NCBI RefSeq assembly: GCF_014647675.1
Contig: NZ_BMPQ01000012.1
Coordinates: forward strand, 144,783-208,782
DNA from: Streptomyces flaveus
Lineage (GTDB): Bacteria > Actinomycetota > Actinomycetes > Streptomycetales > Streptomycetaceae
Length of the DNA: 64,000 bases
Direction: 5' to 3'
Shown here one piece after another: positions 1 through 8,965 of the stretch. The notes beneath the pieces are model-generated. The model did not search any database. It saw nothing but the letters and a program-made list of their open reading frames with translations, and was not told the DNA's origin. Made by a program: the position numbers and the translations under genes. Positions within the stretch are counted from its first letter, which is position 1. Each line of letters begins with the position of its first letter.

Positions 1-1
1 G

Positions 2-217
2 TCCGCCGGGTCCCAATTCGCCCTGAAGAACGGGTGGTTGCCGCGCAGCCAGACCGGGCTGTGGGTCATCAACAGCATCGGTCGGGTGATGGTGGACGGC
101 CGCGGGTATCTCGTCGCGGCGCTGTCGAAGGGCAACTCCACGAAGGCGAAGGGGGTTTCGCTGGTGGAAGCGGCGGCGAAGGCGGCGGTGTCGTCGCTGC
201 GGGATGCGGACGTCTAG
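2..217 (+). CDS. Serine hydrolase / class A beta-lactamase-like protein, C-terminal part
   Basis: An open frame enters from the left edge and stops at 215-217. The roughly 71 visible residues (FALKNGWLPR, TGLWVINSIGRV, GYLVAALSKG, and a final helix rich in Ala) resemble the last strands and helix of penicillin-recognising serine hydrolases of the class A beta-lactamase fold that Streptomyces secretes. The active site lies outside the window, so activity cannot be judged. The stop codon overlaps the stop of the convergent mycosin gene by 4 bp. The family is inferred from fold-like pattern only. Confidence 0.6.
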   Translation, partial: SAGSQFALKNGWLPRSQTGLWVINSIGRVMVDGRGYLVAALSKGNSTKAKGVSLVEAAAKAAVSSLRDADV

Positions 218-1431
218 TAGTCGGGGTCGCCGTCAGTCGTGTGGCGTGGTTCGCGGCGGCCGCGCCAGAGCACGACCGCGCCGATCAGGAGCACCCCGCC
301 GAGGCCGCCCGCGACGGGCCCCGCCCAGCCGGTCGAGGAGTCCTCGTCCGGGATGTCCGGGCCCGAGCCGAAGTACTTGTCGCCGTACGCGGCCGAACTC
401 AGCCCCTCCGGCTTGAGCTTGCCGCCCTGCTCGATGGCGGCCGCGGGGTCGACGAAGCCGGAGCCGCGGGAGTCGTCGCGGCCGCCGGTGGGGGCGTTGC
501 GGGCTGTGTCCTCCAGGAGCTCCTTGATCTGGGCCGGAGCCAGGTTCGGGTGGGCGGCGCGGATGAGGGCGACGGCGCCGGAGACGAAGGCCGAGGCGGC
601 GCTGGTGCCCCAGCCTTCGTAGTACTTGCGGTCCGGGTCGGCGATGACGACGTCGACGCCGGGTGCGCTGACGGTGGCGTACCAGCGGCGGGTGGAGAAC
701 GAGGCGCGGGTGCCGTACTTGTCGACGGCGGTGGCGGCGATGACGCCCGGGTAGGCGGCCGGGTACGAGATGTGGTCGCCTTTCTCGCCGCCGTTTCCGG
801 CCGAGGCGACGACGACGGAGCCCTTCTTCAGGGCGTACTGCACGGCGGCGTCCTCGGTGGCCTCGGGGTGGGCGGACTTGGAGTCGTCGCCGAGGGAGAG
901 GTTGATGACGTCTGCGCCGTGGTCGGCGGCCCAGCGGATGCCTTCGGCGAGGGCGTTGCCGCGGGTGTTGCGGGCCTTGCCGCGGGCCGAGTCGCCGTCT
1001 TCGAGGATCACGCGGACGGGGAGGATCTTGGCCTCGGGGGCGATGCCCATGACGCCGTCGGCGTTGCCGGGACCGTGTCCGTTACCCGCGATGATGCCCG
1101 CCATCGCGGTGCCGTGACGGGCCCAGGCACGGTCGCCCCGGCCGGCGCCGAAACCGACCATGTCCTTGCCGGCGAGGACGTTGCCGGCGAGGTCCGGGTG
1201 CTGGGCGTCGACGCCCGTGTCGAGGACCGCGACGGTGATGCCCTCGCCCTTCGTCGTCTGCCAGGCCTCCTTGGCGCGCATCGCCTCCAGGGCCCACTGC
1301 TGGGCGCGTATGCCGTCGGCGTGGGCGGTGGTGGGCGGGACGAGGGCGAACGATGCGGCGAGGAGGGTGGCGAGGACTCCGGTCCTGCGGGCGCCGCCCA
1401 AGCCTGTGTTCTTACGGGCCTTACGGGTCAT
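214..1431 (-). CDS. mycP: Type VII secretion-associated subtilisin-like serine protease (mycosin)
   Basis: This 405-residue S8 peptidase has a full subtilisin triad: Asp71 (VLDTGVD), His106 (RHGTAMAG) and Ser277 (GTSAAS), with the oxyanion Asn in SAGNGG near 213. A signal peptide ends around the TTAHA stretch (residues 34-38). A C-terminal transmembrane helix at about 368-392 is followed by a short basic cytosolic tail. This layout (signal peptide, protease, C-terminal anchor) is that of mycosins, which sit outside the membrane and process or stabilise ESX/type VII machinery. The ATG overlaps the stop of the upstream gene as ATGA, so the two are translationally coupled. No EccB/C/D/E or WXG100 gene is visible nearby. 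Confidence 0.88.
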   Translation of the reverse strand: MTRKARKNTGLGGARRTGVLATLLAASFALVPPTTAHADGIRAQQWALEAMRAKEAWQTTKGEGITVAVLDTGVDAQHPDLAGNVLAGKDMVGFGAGRGDRAWARHGTAMAGIIAGNGHGPGNADGVMGIAPEAKILPVRVILEDGDSARGKARNTRGNALAEGIRWAADHGADVINLSLGDDSKSAHPEATEDAAVQYALKKGSVVVASAGNGGEKGDHISYPAAYPGVIAATAVDKYGTRASFSTRRWYATVSAPGVDVVIADPDRKYYEGWGTSAASAFVSGAVALIRAAHPNLAPAQIKELLEDTARNAPTGGRDDSRGSGFVDPAAAIEQGGKLKPEGLSSAAYGDKYFGSGPDIPDEDSSTGWAGPVAGGLGGVLLIGAVVLWRGRREPRHTTDGDPDY

Positions 1432-2966
1432 GACGGCTTCTCCGTGGCCGGGTTGACGGTTTTACGGAGGCCGCGCTCGATGCGGTCGGCGAGGCCTTGT
1501 GCGTCGTGGCCGAGGCCCGCCTGGGCGGGCGGTGTGGTGGCGTCGGTCTTCATGGCGTCCTCGGCGGGCTGCGGCTCGGTGACGGTGCGGCCGTCGGCGA
1601 AGCCGGAGACGGCGTAGACGACCACGGGGGCGTCAGTCAGGACCGACACCGTCCACGACGCGCGCTGGTCGTCGCCGAACCCTGCGGCGACGGTGCCCTT
1701 CGCCGCGTACGGGCGGGGCATCAGGTCGCGCCGCCCATCGAGCCCCTCGTCCTCGAACTGGCTGCTCAGCACGCCCATGGCCGCGGAGTCCGCCTTGGTG
1801 AACAGGAGGCCGACGGTGGTGACATGGCTGCGGGTCGCGTCCGTGTACGTCGCGCGCAGGAGGCGCAGGCAACCGGCCGGGGCGAGGGCCTTGCGCAGGA
1901 GCGGGTCGAAGGCGTCCGCGCAGCCGCTGTCCGGGGCGACGGCGATACGGGTCCAGGTACGGTCGGCTCCGCCGGGCCCCGCGCCCTCTCCCTGCACGGT
2001 CGGCGGAAAGAGCTCGTCCACAGGGACGCTGTGCCAGAGATCCCCGGCCGCCGTGAACGAGTCCCGCGCCCCGGCGTCCCCTCCACTGTCTCCGGTCAGC
2101 CAACTCCCGGCCACCGCACCCCCGATGAGCCCGAACCCGAGTACGACACAGGCCGCGGCAGCCGCGACCCGGGGCCGGACTCGGGCCCCTATGGGCCGCA
2201 GCCGCGCGGTGTCGTCGTCGTACGTGTCCGGGGGCGCGAGCGAGACGAAGGGGCGTCCGGCGGGAGCGCCGGCCGGTGCCGGTTTCGGCGGGGGATCGGC
2301 GGGCGGCTCGGCGGGAATGGGCCGAAGCCGTCTCGTGGTCTCGCTGAAGGTCTCCTCGGGCACGCTCGCACGCCGGGGCGGGACGACCGGAGGCGCCGGG
2401 ACACTCGGCCTCGGCGGCGCGAAAGGCCGCTGGGGAAAGCCGGGAGCCACCCGCTGAGGCGTGACTGTCGCCTTCGGCTCGGCGACGGGGGGCGGCGGTA
2501 CGAGTAGGCCGTCGCCGCTCCTGGTGGTCGAGCGCGGCTCGGCGGCCGGGCGCGGTGGGACGCCCGGGCTCTCGACGCGCGGCAGGGAACCGGTCGCCGA
2601 AGGCGGCGTGTCCGGGAAGCGGGCCGAGGCGGGCGGAGGCGGTGGCGTTGCCGGGGGCCGCTGCCGGCTGTCGGTGGGCCGGAGGTCCGGGAAACGGAGC
2701 GGCCCGACCGGTGGAGTCTCGCGATCGTCGTACCCCTCGAAGGCCCGGCGGCCGTCCTCGTCGAACCCACGTGCCGGAGCCGCCCCACCCCCGGGCAGCG
2801 CCCCCGCGATGCCGGACCTCCGCGGCGAGCCTTCGGGGTCGCGTCTCGGCAGCGGGACCGTCGTTTCGGCTTCCTCGGAGGCCTGGTCCGCCGGTGTGCC
2901 CGGAGCTCCGCCCGGTGGAGTCGACGGGCGTGGGGGGACGGGGGTACGACGCGCTTCCGTGCTCAA
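1428..2966 (-). CDS. Proline-rich single-pass membrane protein of unknown function, coupled to mycP
   Basis: About 512 residues. The first ~280 are a low-complexity Pro/Arg/Ala tail without recognisable domains, followed by one hydrophobic helix (about 293-318, VAAAAACVVLGFGLIGGAVAG) and a ~190-residue external domain with two Cys. I chose the TTG at 2964-2966 because GAGGAAACG lies just upstream; the open frame continues much further up but only as a codon-bias shadow. The gene ends inside the mycP start (ATGA), so both are one operon and the product may be a partner of the mycosin. Family unknown. The start is moderately secure. Confidence 0.7.
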   Translation of the reverse strand: MSTEARRTPVPPRPSTPPGGAPGTPADQASEEAETTVPLPRRDPEGSPRRSGIAGALPGGGAAPARGFDEDGRRAFEGYDDRETPPVGPLRFPDLRPTDSRQRPPATPPPPPASARFPDTPPSATGSLPRVESPGVPPRPAAEPRSTTRSGDGLLVPPPPVAEPKATVTPQRVAPGFPQRPFAPPRPSVPAPPVVPPRRASVPEETFSETTRRLRPIPAEPPADPPPKPAPAGAPAGRPFVSLAPPDTYDDDTARLRPIGARVRPRVAAAAACVVLGFGLIGGAVAGSWLTGDSGGDAGARDSFTAAGDLWHSVPVDELFPPTVQGEGAGPGGADRTWTRIAVAPDSGCADAFDPLLRKALAPAGCLRLLRATYTDATRSHVTTVGLLFTKADSAAMGVLSSQFEDEGLDGRRDLMPRPYAAKGTVAAGFGDDQRASWTVSVLTDAPVVVYAVSGFADGRTVTEPQPAEDAMKTDATTPPAQAGLGHDAQGLADRIERGLRKTVNPATEKPS

Positions 2967-3058
2967 TGCACCCCCCGTTTCCTCGTACTCGGGCAACCGG
3001 CCCGCCAAAGGAACTCCTCCCGGACCGTTCCCTTTCTGCGTGCGCGTCACTCTACGGG

Positions 3059-3089
3059 TTGACACTGTGCGAGTGGGAATCAGTACGCT
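3059..3089 (+). promoter_or_regulatory. Candidate promoter of the aldolase/deaminase gene
   Basis: A consensus -35 hexamer TTGACA at 3059-3064 is followed after 19 bases by TACGCT (3084-3089), 67 bases before the ATG at 3156. The spacer is 1-2 bases longer than ideal, so the -10 assignment is uncertain. The region is the divergent spacer between the proline-rich membrane protein and the aldolase gene. Confidence 0.4.
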
Positions 3090-3155
3090 GGCCCGCGGCA
3101 TCTGCCCGGAACGTCCCCCTACCCTGCGGTAATCACGTCTGGCAGGCTTCGGGGC

Positions 3156-4358
3156 ATGACTGGCCGCAGCGCAGACCGGGCCCGCTACGACCGGGCCACC
3201 GCTCACCTCGACGCCCCCGTCGCGATCGTGGACCTGGAGGCCTTCGACGCCAACGCGGAGGATCTCGTACGGAGAGCGGCGGGCAAGCCCATACGCGTCG
3301 CGAGCAAATCCGTACGCTGCCGGGCCCTTCTCGAACGCGTCCTGGCCCGGGACGGCTTCGCCGGGATCATGTCGTTCACGCTCGACGAGTCGCTGTGGCT
3401 GGCCCGCTCCGGATTCGAGGACGTACTGCTCGCCTACCCGTCCGCCGACCGCAAGGCGTACGCGGAACTGGCGGGCGACCCCAAGCTCGCCGCCTCCGTC
3501 ACCGTCATGGTCGACGACCCGGCGCAGCTGAAGCTGATCGACGACGCCCGGGACGGCGGACGTGAAGTGGTGCGCGTCTGCCTGGAGTTGGACACCTCGC
3601 TGAAGCTGCTCGGCGGGCGGGTGCGCGTCGGCGCTCGCCGTTCGCCCCTGCACTCCCCCGCCCAGGTCGCCGAGATGGCCCGCGCGGTGGCCCGGCGGCC
3701 CGGCTTCCGGCTCGTGGGGATCATGGCGTACGAGGGGCACATCGCCGGTGTCGGCGACGCCCTGCGCGGACGGCCGCTGCGCTCGCGTGCCATCCGGCTG
3801 ATGCAGGCCGCGGCCCGCAGGGAGTTGGCCCAGCGGCGCGGCGAGGTCGTGCGTGCGGTACGGGCCGTGGCGCCGGACCTCGAGTTCGTCAACGGCGGCG
3901 GCACGGGCAGTGTCCAGCACACCGCCGCCGAGGACTCCGTCACCGAGATCGCGGCCGGATCGGGGCTCTACGTCCCGCGTCTCTTCGACAACTACACCTC
4001 GTTCAGCGGGCGTCCGGCCGCGCTCTTCGCCCAGCCCGTCGTCCGCAGGCCGGGCGTGGGCGTCGTGACCGTGCTCGGCGGCGGCTACCCGGCCTCGGGC
4101 GCGGCGGGAGTCGACCGGCTGCCTGAGCCGTACCTTCCCGAGGGGCTGCGGTACGACCCCCAGGAGGGGGCCGGCGAGGTACAGACACCGCTGCTCGGCT
4201 CCCCCGCCGACGATCTGCTCATCGGCGACAAGGTGTGGTTCCGGCACGCCAAGGCCGGTGAACTGTGCGAGCGGTTCGAGGTGCTGCACCTCGTGGAGGG
4301 CGAGACGGTGACGGCGACGGTCCCGACGTATCGAGGGGAAGGCCACACCTTCCTGTAG
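3156..4358 (+). CDS. PLP-dependent amino acid deaminase/aldolase (D-threonine aldolase family, alanine-racemase fold)
   Basis: 400 residues with an N-terminal alanine-racemase-type TIM barrel (about 20-260) and a C-terminal beta domain. Lys51 in RVASKSVR is the expected PLP Schiff-base lysine. The C-terminal part carries HAKAGELCERF, where D-threonine aldolase relatives place a metal-binding His and Cys. Family members cleave D-beta-hydroxy amino acids or deaminate D-amino acids in the cytosol; the substrate here cannot be read from sequence. It is transcribed alone, divergently from the mycP pair and convergently with the DUF2510 gene. The ATG start gives the usual family length. Confidence 0.82.
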   Translation: MTGRSADRARYDRATAHLDAPVAIVDLEAFDANAEDLVRRAAGKPIRVASKSVRCRALLERVLARDGFAGIMSFTLDESLWLARSGFEDVLLAYPSADRKAYAELAGDPKLAASVTVMVDDPAQLKLIDDARDGGREVVRVCLELDTSLKLLGGRVRVGARRSPLHSPAQVAEMARAVARRPGFRLVGIMAYEGHIAGVGDALRGRPLRSRAIRLMQAAARRELAQRRGEVVRAVRAVAPDLEFVNGGGTGSVQHTAAEDSVTEIAAGSGLYVPRLFDNYTSFSGRPAALFAQPVVRRPGVGVVTVLGGGYPASGAAGVDRLPEPYLPEGLRYDPQEGAGEVQTPLLGSPADDLLIGDKVWFRHAKAGELCERFEVLHLVEGETVTATVPTYRGEGHTFL

Positions 4359-4381
4359 ACACACGCGATCAGCCGTACGCA

Positions 4382-5311
4382 CTACCGCGTGGGACCGACG
4401 CTGCTGCCCACCCCTCCGCTCGTGTCCCCGTCGTCCACCGGCCGGATCCCCTTGGTGATCTTGTCCATGTCGGTGAGCGGCGGCCCGTCCTGACCGGCGT
4501 CGAAGACGAACCGCACCATGACCGGTGCCTGGGAGCCGACGCTGGACGGGAACGCCAGCGACTGGACGTAACCCCCGGGCCCCTTCTCGGTCTTGACCTG
4601 CCAGCGCACGAAGTACCCGGTGCGGCCCGCGACCGCGACCGGCCCCTGCTTGACCAGCTTCTTGGACGTGATGCCGCCGTAGGGACGCCGGTCGAGCTGG
4701 TCGCGGTCGTACGCCTGGTCCGCCGCCTCCGAGATGTCGTCCTTGGCGAGCGCCTCGGGGGACTTCTCGTCGTTCGCGGTCACCGTGCGCGAGATGACCC
4801 TGCCGTGGCGGCAGAGTCCGTCGTCGCCCGGGCAGGTGTAGGTGTCGGGCGTGGTCAGGACGACGTTGTCCTCGGCGACGTACTGGGGTCTGACCCAGCC
4901 GTCGAGGAGCGGGAAGGTGATGCCGTTGAGCTCGTCCACGACCACGGAGGGATCGTCGGCGGACGGTTCGGAGGTGGACTCCGAGGGCGTGGGCGAGGGC
5001 GGGTCGCCGACGGGCGCGGATGACTCGGGCGCCGGGGTGGTGTTCGCCTCCGGGGAGCCGTCGTCCCGGTTCAGGACGACGGCTCCGGTGACGATCGCGG
5101 CGACCAGGACGGCTGCCGCGGCGACGAGGGCGATGACCTTCGCACGGCCGGAGCCGCCGGGTGTGGGAGCGAACCCGGACTGTGCCGTGGGCTGTTGAGG
5201 TTGCGCTTCGGGGGCACGCATGTGCTCGGTCCACCTGGTGCCGTCCCACCAGCGCTCGACATGCGGCGCCGAGGGATCGCGGTACCAGCCGGGCGGGGGC
5301 GTCATGCTCAT
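4382..5311 (-). CDS. DUF2510 membrane protein with extracytoplasmic domain
   Basis: The 309-residue product starts with a DUF2510 module (about 3-35; GWYRDPSAP, WWDGTRWTEH), an actinobacterial domain of unknown role. One transmembrane helix follows at about 55-80, then a Ser/Pro/Glu-rich linker (85-120) and a ~190-residue external domain with a Cys pair (TYTCPGDDGLCRHG) likely to form a disulphide. The start lies at 5311 or two codons later at a second ATG. It is 42 bases downstream of the SDR gene on the same strand but is functionally unrelated to it by content. Molecular function unknown. Confidence 0.8.
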   Translation of the reverse strand: MSMTPPPGWYRDPSAPHVERWWDGTRWTEHMRAPEAQPQQPTAQSGFAPTPGGSGRAKVIALVAAAAVLVAAIVTGAVVLNRDDGSPEANTTPAPESSAPVGDPPSPTPSESTSEPSADDPSVVVDELNGITFPLLDGWVRPQYVAEDNVVLTTPDTYTCPGDDGLCRHGRVISRTVTANDEKSPEALAKDDISEAADQAYDRDQLDRRPYGGITSKKLVKQGPVAVAGRTGYFVRWQVKTEKGPGGYVQSLAFPSSVGSQAPVMVRFVFDAGQDGPPLTDMDKITKGIRPVDDGDTSGGVGSSVGPTR

Positions 5312-5353
5312 TCCGGAACTGTAAGCGCCCCTCCACCGTCAGTACACGGCCGT

Positions 5354-6136
5354 CTACACAGGTGTGACGTACGCGCCCGCGATCCCGCCGTCCACCAGGA
5401 AGTCGGTGGCGTTCACGAAGGACGAGTCGTCGCTGGCGAGGAAGGCGACCGCCGCGGCGAGCTCCTCGGCCTCCGCGAACCGCCCGACCGGGATGTGCAC
5501 GAGACGGCGCGCGGCCCGCTCCGGGTCCTTGGCGAACAGCTCCTGGAGGAGCGGGGTGTTGACGGGCCCGGGGCACAAGGCGTTGACGCGGATGCCCTCG
5601 CGGGCGAACTGCACGCCCAGTTCGCGGGACATGGCGAGGACGCCGCCCTTGGAGGCGGTGTACGAGATCTGGGAGGTCGCCGCACCCATCCGGGCCACGA
5701 ACGACGCCGTGTTGATGATGGAACCCTTGCCCTGGCGCCGCATGTAGGGGATCGCGGCCTTGCAACACAGGTACACGGAGGTGAGGTTGACCTCCTGGAC
5801 CCGCTTCCAGGCCTCGAGGCCGGTCTCCAGGATGGAGTCGTCGTCGGGCGGCGAGATGCCCGCGTTGTTGAAGGCGATGTCGACCGAGCCGTAGGTGTCG
5901 TACGCGGTCTTGAACAGCGCCTCGACCTGCTCGGGGTCGGTGACGTCGACCTTCACGAAGATCCCGCCCACTTCCTCGGCGGCCCCCTTGCCGCGCTGCT
6001 CGTCCACGTCTCCGCAGACGACATGGGCGCCCTCGGAGGCGAGCCGGCGCGCGGTGGCGAGGCCGATGCCGCTGCCGGCACCGGTGATGACGGCGGTGCG
6101 GCCGACGAGGCGGCGGCAGATGGTTTCGTCGGTCAC
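5354..6136 (-). CDS. Short-chain dehydrogenase/reductase of the gamma-glutamylation cluster
   Basis: 260 residues of classical SDR: NAD-binding TGAGSGIG near residues 18-25, NNAG, and the catalytic YxxxK pair in SYTASKG, ending with a typical C-terminal VDGG. Start is the GTG at 6134-6136, which overlaps the stop of the aldehyde dehydrogenase gene (GTGA), so it is the last gene of a coupled glnA4-ALDH-SDR operon. An SDR can oxidise a primary alcohol to an aldehyde. Here that would convert gamma-glutamylethanolamide to the aldehyde used by the neighbouring dehydrogenase. That role is inference; a 3-oxoacyl reductase label would also fit the family. Confidence 0.85.
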   Translation of the reverse strand: MTDETICRRLVGRTAVITGAGSGIGLATARRLASEGAHVVCGDVDEQRGKGAAEEVGGIFVKVDVTDPEQVEALFKTAYDTYGSVDIAFNNAGISPPDDDSILETGLEAWKRVQEVNLTSVYLCCKAAIPYMRRQGKGSIINTASFVARMGAATSQISYTASKGGVLAMSRELGVQFAREGIRVNALCPGPVNTPLLQELFAKDPERAARRLVHIPVGRFAEAEELAAAVAFLASDDSSFVNATDFLVDGGIAGAYVTPV

Positions 6137-7512
6137 TGTGCGGGGCCCTCCGTGCTGATGAAGACGTTCTTGGTCTCGGTGAAGGCGGTGAGCGCGTCCG
6201 GGCCGAGCTCGCGGCCGAGTCCGGACTGCTTGTAGCCGCCGAACGGGGTCCAGTAGCGGACGCTGGCATGGGAGTTGACGGACAGGTTCCCGGCACGTAC
6301 GGCCTGGGACACGCGCAGCGCCCGGCCGACGTCCCGGGTCCAGATGGAGCCGGAGAGTCCGTACTCGGTGGCGTTGGCGAGCCGGATCGCGTCCGCCTCG
6401 TCGTCGAAGGGCAGCACGACGGCGACCGGTCCGAAGACCTCCTCGACGGCCACGCGCGCGTGCGGCTCGATTCCGGTCAGGACGGTGGGCGGGAACCAGA
6501 AGCCGGGGCCTTCGGGGGCGGTGCCGCAGATCCCTTTCAGGTCGTCGGTGACGTACGAACGTACGCGTTCCAGCTGAGCCTTGGAGATCAGCGGGCCCAT
6601 CGCGGTCTTCTCGTCGGCCGGGTCGCCGACGAGGACGGACTCGACGGCGGGGGCGAGGAGTTCGAGGAAGCGGTCGTACGCCGAGCGCTGGACGAGGATG
6701 CGGGTGCGGGCGCAGCAGTCCTGGCCGGAGTTGTCGAGGAAAGACATGGGGGTGGCCGCGGCGGCGGCTTCGATGTCGGCGTCGGCGAAGACGATGTTCG
6801 GGCTTTTGCCGCCGAGTTCGAGGGTCACGGGCTTCAGGAGCGCCGAGCCCTTGGCCAACACCTGTTTGCCCACGGGCGTTGATCCCGTGAAGACGATCTT
6901 CGCGACTCCGGGATGCTCGACGAGCGCGTTGCCCGCGACGGAACCCACGCCCGGGAGTACCTGGAAAAGCCCCTCGGGAAGCCCGGCCTCCAGGGCGAGT
7001 TCGGCCAGCCGCAGCGCCGTCAGCGGGGTCGTCTCGGCGGGCTTGAGGATGACCGCGTTGCCCGCCGCGAGCGCCGGAGCGGTGCCCCAGGCCGCGATGG
7101 GCATCGGGAAGTTCCAGGGCGCGATCACAGCGACGACACCGAGGGGTTCGAGGATCGTGACGTCGAGCCCGCCGGCGACGGGGATCTGCCGCCCGGTCAG
7201 CCGCTCCACTCCCCCGGCCGCGTAGTCGAGCAGATCGCGTACGTTGCCGGCTTCCCAGCGGGCGTTGCCGATGGTGTGTCCGGCCTCCCGCACCTCCAAC
7301 TGGGCGAGTTCCTCGAGGTGTTCGTCGACGGCGACGGCGAAGCGGCGCAGCAGCCGGGCCCGCTCGCCCGGCGCGAGGGCGGCCCACCCGGACTGTGCCT
7401 TCGCCGCCCGTACGACGGCGGAGTCGACGTCCTCGGCGCCGGCGGCCGGGACGGTGGCGATGACCTCCTCCGTCGCCGGATTGAGGACCTGGAGCTCATG
7501 CTCGTACGACAC
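6133..7512 (-). CDS. NAD(P)-dependent aldehyde dehydrogenase (PuuC-like) of the gamma-glutamylation cluster
   Basis: 459 residues, normal length for the ALDH superfamily. Visible landmarks are PWNFP, the catalytic Glu232 in LELGGK, the nucleophile Cys266 in SGQDCC, and EEVFGPV. I chose the GTG at 7510-7512 (VSYEHE) because GAGAGG sits 7 bases before it; a GTG four codons earlier overlaps the glnA4 stop. The enzyme should oxidise a gamma-glutamyl aldehyde to the acid before the hydrolase releases glutamate. Its placement between a GlnA-type ligase and an SDR supports this, while the superfamily alone would leave the substrate open. Confidence 0.9.
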   Translation of the reverse strand: MSYEHELQVLNPATEEVIATVPAAGAEDVDSAVVRAAKAQSGWAALAPGERARLLRRFAVAVDEHLEELAQLEVREAGHTIGNARWEAGNVRDLLDYAAGGVERLTGRQIPVAGGLDVTILEPLGVVAVIAPWNFPMPIAAWGTAPALAAGNAVILKPAETTPLTALRLAELALEAGLPEGLFQVLPGVGSVAGNALVEHPGVAKIVFTGSTPVGKQVLAKGSALLKPVTLELGGKSPNIVFADADIEAAAAATPMSFLDNSGQDCCARTRILVQRSAYDRFLELLAPAVESVLVGDPADEKTAMGPLISKAQLERVRSYVTDDLKGICGTAPEGPGFWFPPTVLTGIEPHARVAVEEVFGPVAVVLPFDDEADAIRLANATEYGLSGSIWTRDVGRALRVSQAVRAGNLSVNSHASVRYWTPFGGYKQSGLGRELGPDALTAFTETKNVFISTEGPAQ

Positions 7513-7523
7513 GGACGGACCTC

Positions 7524-8888
7524 TCACATGCGTTCGAAGGAGCGGCGCAGCTCCCAGTCGGTCACCGCGGCGTCGAAGGCCTGGAGTTCGACGCGGGCCA
7601 TGTTGCGGTAGTGGGCGACGACCTCGTCCCCGAAGGCGGCCTTGGCGATGGGGCTGTTCTCCCAGAGCTCGGCGGCCTCGTGCAGGGTGGTGGGGACGTG
7701 CTCGTACTCGCCGGTGTACGCGTTCCCGGTGCACGCCTCCGGCAGCTCCAGTTGCTGCTCGATGCCGTACAGACCGGCCGCGACGAGTCCCGCGACGGCC
7801 AGGTACGGATTGACGTCGCCGCCGGGCAGCCGGTTCTCGAAGCGCATCGAGCGGCCGTGGCCGACCACACGCAGGGAGCAGGTGCGGTTGTCGTAGCCCC
7901 AGGCGGCGGCGGTCGGCGCGAAGGAGCCGGCCTGGAATCTCTTGTACGAGTTGATGTTGGGCGCGTACAGCAGGGAGAAGTCCCTGAGTGCGGCCAGCTG
8001 TCCGGCGAGGAAGTGCCGCATCACGTCGGACATGCCGCCGGGCCCGTCGCCGGCCATGGCATTGCGGCCGTCCTTGTCCGCGAGCGAAAGGTGGATGTGG
8101 CAGGAGTTGCCCTCGCGCTCGTTGTACTTCGCCATGAAGGTGAGCGAGACGCCCTCCTGGGCGGCGATCTCCTTGGCGCCCGTCTTGTAGATGGCGTGCT
8201 GATCGCAGGTGACCAGGGCCTCGTCGTACTTGAACACGATCTCGTGCTGCCCGGGATTGCACTCTCCCTTGGCGGACTCGACGGTCAGCCCGGCGGCCTG
8301 CATCTCGTTGCGGATACGCCGCAGCAGGGGCTCGACACGGCCCGTGCCCAGCACCGAGTAGTCGATGTTGTACTGGTTCACCGGGGTCAGCCCCCGGTAG
8401 TTGGCGTCCCAGGCCTGCTCGTAGGTGTCCTTGAAGACGATGAACTCCAGCTCGGTGCCGACCTGCGCGGTGTAGCCGAGTTCGGCGAGGCGCTCCAGCT
8501 GGCGGCGGAGGATCTGGCGGGGCGCGGCGACGACGGGCGCGTCGTTGTTCCAGGCCAAGTCGGCCATGAGCATGGCCGTACCGGCGTTCCACGGCACCTT
8601 GCGCAACGTGCTGAGATCCGGACGCATGGCGAAGTCGCCGTAGCCGCGGTCCCAGGAGGACATCTCGTACCCGTCGACCGTGTTCATCTCGGTGTCGACC
8701 GCGAGGAGGTAGTTGCATCCCTCCGTACCGTGCTGGAGGACGTCGTCCAGGAAGAAGCGCGCGGCGAACCGCTTGCCCTGAAGTCGCCCCTGCATGTCCG
8801 GGAAGGCCAGGACGACAGTGTCGATCTCGCCACTCGCGACGAGTGCGTGCAACTCCTCGACACTGAGGGGTGATGTGCGATGGGCCAC
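7524..8888 (-). CDS. glnA4: Glutamine-synthetase-like gamma-glutamyl-amine ligase (GlnA4 type)
   Basis: 454 residues with the glutamine synthetase catalytic fold: GTELEF for metal binding, NPGQHE, REGNSCHIHLS, and the glutamate-binding RFENRLPGGDVNPY. The adenylylation loop Tyr typical of GlnA I is absent. Start is GTG 8886-8888 with AAGGAGG eight bases upstream; an ATG eleven codons earlier lies in frame but has no such site. In S. coelicolor the corresponding GlnA4 ligates glutamate to ethanolamine, whereas GlnA3 uses polyamines. The neighbouring Eat-type permease, SDR and ALDH make ethanolamine the likeliest substrate here. Ordinary ammonia assimilation is unlikely. Confidence 0.85.
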   Translation of the reverse strand: MAHRTSPLSVEELHALVASGEIDTVVLAFPDMQGRLQGKRFAARFFLDDVLQHGTEGCNYLLAVDTEMNTVDGYEMSSWDRGYGDFAMRPDLSTLRKVPWNAGTAMLMADLAWNNDAPVVAAPRQILRRQLERLAELGYTAQVGTELEFIVFKDTYEQAWDANYRGLTPVNQYNIDYSVLGTGRVEPLLRRIRNEMQAAGLTVESAKGECNPGQHEIVFKYDEALVTCDQHAIYKTGAKEIAAQEGVSLTFMAKYNEREGNSCHIHLSLADKDGRNAMAGDGPGGMSDVMRHFLAGQLAALRDFSLLYAPNINSYKRFQAGSFAPTAAAWGYDNRTCSLRVVGHGRSMRFENRLPGGDVNPYLAVAGLVAAGLYGIEQQLELPEACTGNAYTGEYEHVPTTLHEAAELWENSPIAKAAFGDEVVAHYRNMARVELQAFDAAVTDWELRRSFERM

Positions 8889-8910
8889 GGGAAAGGCCTC
8901 CTTCGGTCGG

Positions 8911-8946
8911 CCGAGAGCCATAAGGTATTGCCGAGAACCATTGCTT
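8911..8946. promoter_or_regulatory. Divergent glnA4/regulator control region with direct repeats
   Basis: The 77-base spacer between glnA4 and the FadR-type gene contains two direct copies of CCGAGARCCAT (8911-8921 and 8931-8941) exactly 20 bases apart, followed by ATTGCTT (8940-8946). ATTGCTT and AAGGTAT both recur in the leader of the permease gene (9809-9815 and 9836-9842). These are candidate binding sites for the FadR-type regulator; the assignment is inference. Confidence 0.4.
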
Positions 8947-8965
8947 GGGAAGGGGGCACGGCCAT

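Noticed and set aside
4265..5023. Plus-strand frame opposite the DUF2510 gene
   Set aside because: The minus-strand product has a clear DUF2510 module and membrane helix; the opposite frame has neither.
1428..6296. A 1622-codon open frame on the minus strand
   Set aside because: Only the part below 2966 is a gene. The rest is antisense to the aldolase gene and out of frame with the DUF2510 and SDR genes, with Arg/His/Pro-rich shadow composition.
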